Assembly (NCBI GenBank): GCA_031267005.1
Contig: JAIRZX010000403.1
Coordinates: 1-20,633 of the forward strand
Source: Deltaproteobacteria bacterium
Lineage (GTDB): Bacteria > Desulfobacterota > Desulfarculia > Adiutricales > Adiutricaceae
Length of the DNA: 20,633 nt
Reading direction: 5' to 3'
Below are positions 16,165 through 20,633 of the stretch, one piece after another. The notes under the pieces are model-generated. The model saw only the letters and a list, made by a program, of their open reading frames with translations. It had not been told where the DNA came from and ran no database searches. The position numbers and the translations under genes were made by a program. Position 1 is the first letter of the stretch, and each line of letters begins with the position of its first letter.

Positions 16165-16312
16165 TCCCCCGTTGTCCCGCCTCCTGTTCCGGGCCCAGTC
16201 CAGGGCCCGGCCTTGGGCTTAAACCTCCGGTTACCCCTTATATCCCGTTTCGCGCCCAGGCCGCGGCAGGCCGTCGGCCTCACGCCAGCCTGAAGGAGAC
16301 CCTTTCCCGAGC

Positions 16313-17092
16313 GTGTCCTCCAAACTTTTGAATCCTATCGCCGTCATGGGCAGGGCGGCCTTGGACTCCGTCTACCACCTGGGCCGGTACTCAATCCTCT
16401 CGGCCAGGGCCTTCCTGTCCATCTTCATGCCGCCTTTCCGGATAAGGGGCTACCTGAAGCAGATGGAGTCCGTGGGGGTCGATTCCCTCTTCGTGGTGAT
16501 CCTGACGGGGGCGTTCACCGGAGGGGTCTTCACCTTGCAGATCATCTACGGCTTCAGGATGTTCTCAGCGGAGAGCATGGTGGGTCCCACGGTGGCCATG
16601 GCCATGACGCGGGAGCTGGGGCCGGTCCTTACGGCGCTCATGGTGACCGGGCGGGTGGGCAGCTCCATGGCGGCCGAGCTCTCGGCCATGAAGGTGACCG
16701 AGCAGATAGACGCCTTGACAGTCATGGCGGCGGAGCCCGTCAAGTACCTGGTGAGCCCCAGGATCCTGGCAGGGATCGTGATGCTGCCGCTCCTTACCGC
16801 CATATCGGACGCGGTGGGCGTCTGCGGCGGCTACGTCGTGGCCGTGGTCAAAGGCCTGGACCCCGGCCAGTTCGCGGGCAGGATCCAGGACATAGTGAAG
16901 ATGGACGACGTCCTGGACGGCTTGGTCAAGAGCGCTTTCTTCGGCTATATTCTCACGAGCGTGGGGTGCTACGCGGGGTTCTACTGCAAGGGCGGGGCCG
17001 AGGGCGTGGGCAGGGCCACCACCGGGGCGGTGGTGGTGAGCTACGTGGCTATCCTGGTGGGGGACTTCATCCTTACCGCTATCATGTTCTAG
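16313..17092 (+). CDS. mlaE: MlaE-family ABC permease for phospholipid transport
   Basis: A 259-residue inner-membrane permease of the MlaE/YrbE family. Two copies with two MlaF ATPases form the core of the Mla complex, which moves phospholipids between the inner and outer membranes and keeps the outer leaflet free of them. Family hallmarks are clear: MTRELGPVLTALMVTGRVGS at 98-117, then MAAELSAMKVTEQIDAL at 119-135, and EPVKYLVSPRILA at 141-153. An N-terminal amphipathic helix (about 12-35) and about five hydrophobic segments fit the family. The GTG at 16313 is preceded by AAGGAG at 16293-16298, 14 bases away, which is long but the best available. An ATG at 16346 would remove 11 residues. 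mlaF starts 20 bases after the stop, so the two are co-transcribed. Confidence 0.94.
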   Translation: MSSKLLNPIAVMGRAALDSVYHLGRYSILSARAFLSIFMPPFRIRGYLKQMESVGVDSLFVVILTGAFTGGVFTLQIIYGFRMFSAESMVGPTVAMAMTRELGPVLTALMVTGRVGSSMAAELSAMKVTEQIDALTVMAAEPVKYLVSPRILAGIVMLPLLTAISDAVGVCGGYVVAVVKGLDPGQFAGRIQDIVKMDDVLDGLVKSAFFGYILTSVGCYAGFYCKGGAEGVGRATTGAVVVSYVAILVGDFILTAIMF

Positions 17093-17112
17093 GAAGGGGG
17101 CCTCAGGATCCC

Positions 17113-17853
17113 GTGGCGACGGATGCCCCCGAGATAAGGGTCAGGAACCTCAGCAAGAGCTTCGGCGCGAACGAGGTCCTGAAAGGCGTGGACGTGACGC
17201 TCCAGGCGGGCCGCGTCAACTTCGTGATAGGCCGGAGCGGCGGGGGCAAGTCGGTGCTTTTGAAGCACTTGACCGGCCTCATCGCCCCGGACTACGGGGA
17301 AATCTGGTACGGGAACCGGGAGATTTCCCAGGGCGCCTCGAAGGGGCTTACCGAGCTGAGGAGGAAGATGGGGCTCCTCTTCCAGGAGGGGGCGCTGTTC
17401 GACTCGCTCACCGTCTCCGAGAACGTCGCCTTTCCCGTCTGGTACCACCGCACGATGCGTCCGGCGGCGGCCGGGAAAAGGGTCAGGGCCCTCCTTTCGG
17501 AGCTGGGCATGGAGGGGCGGGAGTCGGCCCGCGTCTCGGAGCTTTCAGGCGGCGAGCGCAAGAGGGTGGCCCTCGCCAGGGCGCTCATCATGGAGCCCAA
17601 GGTGCTCTTCTTCGACGAGCCCACCACCGGGCTGGACCCGATACTCTCCACCCAGGTGGACTCGCTCATCCTGGACACCCGGGACCGCACCGGGGCCACC
17701 TGCGTGGTCGTCTCCCACGACATCGCCGCGGTGCTTTCCATAGCCGACCAGGTGAGCCTAATCCACGAAGGCCGCGTGATCCTGACCGGCACCCCCAGGG
17801 ACTTCCGGGAGAGCCGGATACCTGCCGTGAGGGAGTTCATCTCAGGAGGCTGA
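17113..17853 (+). CDS. mlaF: MlaF-family ABC ATPase for phospholipid transport
   Basis: A 246-residue ABC ATPase that powers the MlaE permease from the cytoplasmic side. Walker A GRSGGGKS is at 40-47, the Q-loop at about 91, the signature LSGGERKRVALARAL at 144-158, Walker B VLFFDEPTTGLDP at 164-176 with catalytic Glu169, and the H-loop SHD with His202. The KRV after the signature and the overall pattern match MlaF rather than LolD or generic exporters. I chose GTG 17113; the purine-rich AGGAAGGGGG (17091-17100), overlapping the mlaE stop, serves as the Shine-Dalgarno. Longer upstream frames are read-through of mlaE in another frame. Right after the stop is a small hairpin, GGCGC-CTT-GCGCC (17856-17868), without a T-run. 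mlaD, which usually follows directly, is 400 bases away. Confidence 0.94.
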   Translation: MATDAPEIRVRNLSKSFGANEVLKGVDVTLQAGRVNFVIGRSGGGKSVLLKHLTGLIAPDYGEIWYGNREISQGASKGLTELRRKMGLLFQEGALFDSLTVSENVAFPVWYHRTMRPAAAGKRVRALLSELGMEGRESARVSELSGGERKRVALARALIMEPKVLFFDEPTTGLDPILSTQVDSLILDTRDRTGATCVVVSHDIAAVLSIADQVSLIHEGRVILTGTPRDFRESRIPAVREFISGG

Positions 17854-18253
17854 GGGGCGCCTTGCGCCGGGGAGGGCTAGAGGCCCGAAGGAGGGCGGGG
17901 CTGTCCGCTCGCGCTTTTCACCGTTCCGGGCGCGGGGGCGCCTCCCGGCCGGAAGACGGCCCTCCAGGTCTTTGATTCCGGCCTTCCGGCAACGGATTCG
18001 GGCCTTCCGGCATCGGTTTTTTACCCCGCGGCGGCCGCGAAGGGCCCTGCGCCCTCAGCCTTCCGCCGCCGCGCGCCTTCACTGGCACGCGTCCGGGTCC
18101 TTTTCCGGGCGCTTTCGGTTGCTTTGAAGTTCCGGCCCCTTCGGGCATGAACATAACTGGGCGCCACTCCAGGCCCAGGCCGCGGCGGAAGCGCCCGGCG
18201 GCCGACGGCCCGGGGCCGCTCGCCTCCTTAAGGCCCTCTTTCCGGGATTCGCA
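17854..18253. other. GC-rich spacer splitting mlaF from mlaD
   Basis: Four hundred bases without a credible gene interrupt what is normally a tight mlaE-mlaF-mlaD operon. It holds a 5-bp hairpin just after mlaF, further G/C dyads near 17927-17948, and a tandem 21-bp repeat followed by T6 (17974-18022). I see no clear promoter for mlaD. Confidence 0.5.
17974..18022 (+). repeat. Tandem 21-bp repeat ending in T6
   Basis: The unit GATTC(C/G)GGCCTTCCGGCA(A/T)CG occurs at 17974 and again at 17995. Each copy contains a potential small hairpin, CCGG-CCTT-CCGG or part of it. The second copy is followed by TTTTTT (18017-18022). The T-run in this GC-rich setting suggests a weak transcription terminator for mlaEF, but the stem directly before it is short. 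Confidence 0.5.
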
Positions 18254-19633
18254 ATGTACAAAACCTCAACGGAAATTAAGGTCGGCCTGTTCGTTCTGGC
18301 CGCCCTGCTCGTCACCGCCTGGATGGCCATCCGCCTGGGCGGCTTCAAGAGCTACGACACCGGCTACTACCAGCTGGACGCGGACTTCGACCAGGTCTCC
18401 GGCCTGAAGACCGGGGTCTCCGTGGAAGTGGCGGGCATAAGCGTGGGGCGCGTGGGGCAGATAACCCTCCGGGACGGCAGGGCGCACGTGACCATGTTTA
18501 TCTTGACCGGAGTCAATTTGCCCACGGACACCCGGGCGCAGATAAAGGCTCAGGGCATCCTGGGGGACAAGTACGTGGAGCTGGTGCCGGGGGCCGGAGG
18601 CGAAGGGTCCCTCAAGCCGGGGGAAACCATCTCCAACACGCAGTCAGCCGAGGACCTGGGGGTGCTCCTCCAGAAACTCTCCTCGGTGGCCGACGACCTG
18701 AAGGTGCTCACCTCCTCCCTCACCGCCGACGGCGGCGGCCAGGAGCTGAGGGAGATAATGGACAACGTCCGGGAGATGTCCGCGAACTTAAACCAGCTGG
18801 TGAAGGACAACGGCCCGGGCCTTTCGGAGACCCTGGCCAGCCTGGACCGGGTGTCCAAGAACATAGAGAACATCACCGAGAAGATATCGAGCGGTTCCGG
18901 GACTTTGGGGCAGCTCATCTACGACGACACCGTCATGAGGGAACTGAGGGGCTCCCTTTCCTCCATCAGGGACGTCACCCAGAAGATCGCCTCCGGGGAG
19001 GGGACCCTGGGAAGGCTCGTGAACGATTCGGGAACCGCCGACAAGATAGACCAGGCCCTGGACTCCGTAAACGAGTACCTGGACAAGGGGGACGACATAG
19101 TCATAGCCCTGGACTTCCGGGCGGACTTCATGACCCGCTTCAACTTCATGAAGGGCGGGGCGGGGGTGCGCATCTACACCTCCCCCGACCGATACTATCT
19201 CTTGGGCGTTACGGCCGACTACTTCGGGAGCTACGAGCGCAGGGACTTCTCCGGCCCCGGGGGCAGCTACACCGAGGAGGCCCGGAACCGGTCGAGGCTG
19301 AAGATAAACGCCCAGATAGCCCAGCGCTTCTACGACTTCGTCATCCGAGGGGGCATCATAGAGTCGGGCGCGGGCATAGGCATAGACTACCTGGCCTTCG
19401 ACGACGACCTGACCCTGACCTTCGAGGCCTTCAGCGGCGACTTCGACCACAACCCGCACCTCCGGGCCATGGCCACCTGGCGCTTCTGGAAGTTCATGTA
19501 CATCTCCGCCGGCTACGACGACTTCATAAGCGATCTCCACCGCTCCTCGCCCTTCGTCGGGCTGGGCTTCTGGTTTACCGACGACGACCTGAAGCTCCTC
19601 ATAAGCGGGGCAGGGAGCTTTTTGGGCAACTAG
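18254..19633 (+). CDS. mlaD: MlaD-like MCE-domain protein with C-terminal beta-barrel-like extension
   Basis: A 459-residue MCE protein, more than twice as long as E. coli MlaD. A single membrane anchor (GLFVLAALLVTAWMAIRLGG, 11-30) follows a short cytosolic MYKTSTEIKV, typical of the family. The MCE domain spans about 40-113 (FDQVSGLKTGVSVEVAGISV, 45-64; ILGDKYVEL at 102-110). A long helical region (131-280) contains two GTLGxL(I/V)xD motifs (216-224 and 250-258), common in tunnel-forming MCE proteins. From about 283 to 459 the sequence turns into alternating short beta-strands with many aromatic residues (LDFRADFMTRFNF; YYLLGVTADYFGSYERR; TLTFEAFSGDF; PFVGLGFWF), like an outer-membrane barrel. 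The protein may therefore span from inner to outer membrane. The ATG at 18254 has only a weak Shine-Dalgarno. Family assignment is firm; the barrel is inferred from strand pattern only. Confidence 0.92.
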   Translation: MYKTSTEIKVGLFVLAALLVTAWMAIRLGGFKSYDTGYYQLDADFDQVSGLKTGVSVEVAGISVGRVGQITLRDGRAHVTMFILTGVNLPTDTRAQIKAQGILGDKYVELVPGAGGEGSLKPGETISNTQSAEDLGVLLQKLSSVADDLKVLTSSLTADGGGQELREIMDNVREMSANLNQLVKDNGPGLSETLASLDRVSKNIENITEKISSGSGTLGQLIYDDTVMRELRGSLSSIRDVTQKIASGEGTLGRLVNDSGTADKIDQALDSVNEYLDKGDDIVIALDFRADFMTRFNFMKGGAGVRIYTSPDRYYLLGVTADYFGSYERRDFSGPGGSYTEEARNRSRLKINAQIAQRFYDFVIRGGIIESGAGIGIDYLAFDDDLTLTFEAFSGDFDHNPHLRAMATWRFWKFMYISAGYDDFISDLHRSSPFVGLGFWFTDDDLKLLISGAGSFLGN

Positions 19634-19650
19634 CCCGGACGGCCGCCGGG

Positions 19651-19806
19651 CCCCGGGAAGCCGGGCCCCGGGAACCTGGCCTTTAGGGAAGCCGGGCCCC
19701 GGGGAGCCAGGCCACGGGAACCGGTCCTCAGGAAAGCCGGGCCCTGGGAACCGGGCCTCAGGGAAGCCGGGCCCCGAGGAGCCGGCGCCAGGGAAACGGG
19801 CCTTAG
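19651..19806. repeat. 15-bp minisatellite, about ten degenerate copies, right after mlaD
   Basis: Beginning 18 bases after the mlaD stop, about ten units of consensus GGGAA(G/C)CCGGGCCCC or similar follow each other with a mean period of 15 bases. Read on the minus strand in one frame, the array gives ten pentapeptides such as RFPGP, GFPED, RFPWP and GFPKG without a frame break. Units are degenerate, so the array is old. Many units contain the self-complementary GGGCCC/CCGGG core and could form stem structures. Confidence 0.8.
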
Positions 19807-20160
19807 GGCGCCGGAGGGACTTGCCGACCCGGTGCAACGGCGGGCCGTCGGCTGAGGGCGACGCCTTCGGGAGAGCGGCCCGGACTCCGGGGCGCGGCCC
19901 GAACAGTGTCTGCCCGGTAAGGTGCAGACATCGCCGAGGGGAACTTCAGCGCCGCCTCCGCCGGGCGCCGGGGCGATAGGGAGGGGTTTCCGGGAAGCTG
20001 GGAGTCTTGGCGGGCGGGAGGCGCGAAGCGGGAGAGTTCCGAACGGGCGGCCCTCCCAGCGGCCCGGCGGGGGGGATCCCGTTTTCGGCTTTCTTTCATT
20101 CCTGCTGGCCTTTGGGTCTTGGGACGCAGGAGGAGCGTTCCCGGCCTCCTTCGGCCTCCC

Positions 20161-20268
20161 CCGGTCCCAAGCAGGCCTCCGCCGGCCTCCTCCGCCATCC
20201 TCCGGTCCCAAGCAGGCCCCCGTCGGCCTCCATCGCCTTCCCCCGGTCCCAAGCAGGCCTCCGTCGGA
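20161..20268. repeat. 41-bp tandem repeat, about 2.7 copies
   Basis: CCGGTCCCAAGCAGGCC recurs at 20161, 20202 and 20243, exactly 41 bases apart. The rest of the unit is well conserved in the first two copies and about half present in the third. An inverted GTCCCAAG word (CTTGGGAC) lies upstream at 20118-20125. Because 41 is not a multiple of three, the repeat is unlikely to be coding. Confidence 0.8.
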
Positions 20269-20559
20269 CGGTGCGTGCGGTCACGGGCGGCGGCCTCTCG
20301 CGGCCGCAGGGGGGGATCCTTTTCCGGGCCGCGACGCCCGGGGAGCGCGGTGGAATGCACCGCCCCCCACCTTAACGCGAGTCCCCCAAGCCGCCGCCCC
20401 GGGCCGGGCCGCGGGGCCTGGACGCCGGCCGGCCCCCTGTCGGCGCGATAAGCCCTTTTTGATAGCCAAGGGAGGGGGCTTTGTGGTATAAAGAAGAGGG
20501 GAGCCGGAGTGTCCGGCCTCTGGATTAGGACTTAGGCCCGGAAGATCCGGAGCCGGGCG

Positions 20560-20633
20560 ATGGGATTTATGCCTGAAACTTTAAGCGCGCCTACCTTGGA
20601 TGCCTCTCTTGTCCCGGAAAAGACCCCCAAGGT
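20560..20633 (+). CDS. 5' end of an unidentified gene, cut by the window edge
   Basis: An open frame begins at ATG 20560 and runs off the window with no stop: MGFMPETLSAPTLDASLVPE, then KTPK and a partial codon. GGAG (20549-20552) lies 7 bases before this ATG, which is good Shine-Dalgarno spacing. A second ATG at 20569 is possible but poorly spaced. Only about 24 residues are visible, with no signal peptide or motif, so I cannot name it. GC content drops compared with the spacer before it, which supports real coding sequence. Confidence 0.55.
   Translation, partial: MGFMPETLSAPTLDASLVPEKTPK

Larger units (their letters stand above)
14320..16312. other. Two-kilobase GC-rich spacer between divergent genes, rich in short repeats
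   Basis: No gene here convinces me. Long frames such as the 271-codon minus-strand one (15468-16283) are Arg/Pro/Gly-rich and overlap open frames on the other strand, as expected from high GC. Contents I can support: a promoter-like pair for the activator near 14569-14597; C6-A-G7 at 14695-14708; near-copies of a 21-base word at 14881 and 14912; 10-bp tandem repeats (14931-14980, 15021-15058); an AT-rich patch with dyads (15200-15285); two GGTTCCGAAAAG copies at about 15985-16021; and a tandem 19-bp pair (16127-16164). The right end should hold the mlaE promoter. Confidence 0.5.
19634..20559. other. GC-rich repeat-bearing spacer after mlaD
   Basis: More than 900 bases with no credible gene. 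It carries a 15-bp minisatellite (19651-19806), a 41-bp repeat (20161-20268) and G7 runs. All six frames are open for long stretches, which high GC explains. Overlapping frames on both strands show Pro/Gly/Arg-rich peptides typical of non-coding GC-rich DNA. TATAAA at 20487-20492 has no -35 at normal spacing. The last part must hold the promoter of the gene that starts at 20560. Confidence 0.5.

Noticed and set aside
15468..16283. 271-codon open frame on the minus strand
   Set aside because: Arg/Pro/Gly-rich, no recognisable domain, overlaps long open frames on the other strand, and covers local direct repeats; typical of non-coding high-GC DNA. A conserved repeat element rather than a gene remains possible.
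18788..19837. 349-codon minus-strand frame opposite mlaD
   Set aside because: It is antisense to a well-supported mlaD coding region and extends into the minisatellite; high GC keeps the frame open.

Overview
The window looks like a piece of a Gram-negative bacterial chromosome, most likely a deltaproteobacterium in the broad sense (Desulfobacterota or a relative). The evidence is a sigma-54 (NtrC-family) activator with the full AAA+ core, an mlaE-mlaF-mlaD retrograde phospholipid transport set, and a large secreted TPR protein with an N-terminal beta domain. The lineage is an inference from gene content, since no rRNA, tRNA or marker gene is present. I recognise ten complete genes and one partial gene. 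Together the complete ones cover only about 65% of the window, which is low for a free-living bacterium.

Layout. Bases 1-5270 (about 50-60% GC by eye) carry parA and parB, which overlap and are co-directional, then a WbpL/WecA-like undecaprenyl-phosphate sugar-phosphate transferase, an AT-rich gap, and an orphan Mg/Co-chelatase ATPase subunit of the BchI/ChlI type. Bases 5270-7530 form a very AT-rich island (about 20-35% GC). It holds one recognisable gene, an uncharacterised 242-residue protein with its own sigma-70-like promoter, followed by about 1.4 kb with no convincing gene. Near 7530, at a clear intrinsic terminator, composition jumps to about 65-70% GC and stays there. The GC-rich part contains, on the minus strand, a 1280-residue secreted TPR protein and a 675-residue sigma-54 activator. 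On the plus strand it contains mlaE, mlaF and mlaD, and at the right edge the start of an unidentified gene.

How the genes fit together. ParA and ParB form a chromosome-type segregation pair. The sugar-phosphate transferase would start a lipid-linked glycan (O-antigen or capsule type). MlaE, MlaF and MlaD are the permease, ATPase and MCE substrate-binding subunits of an inner-membrane ABC system that keeps the outer membrane asymmetric. The TPR protein is probably also an envelope protein. The sigma-54 activator has a receiver domain that has lost every phosphorylation residue, so it probably does not answer to a classical histidine kinase.

Most unusual points: the MlaD homologue has a C-terminal region of about 175 residues that looks like an outer-membrane beta-barrel; the TPR gene has a C10 homopolymer at its 5' end and a 10-copy, indel-free 37-residue repeat; the activator has a dead receiver and a GAFTNA loop; ParB has a changed CTP-binding box; and the GC-rich spacers hold several unrelated short tandem repeats with periods of 10, 15, 19, 21 and 41 bp. 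I found no CRISPR array, transposase, integrase, rRNA or tRNA.
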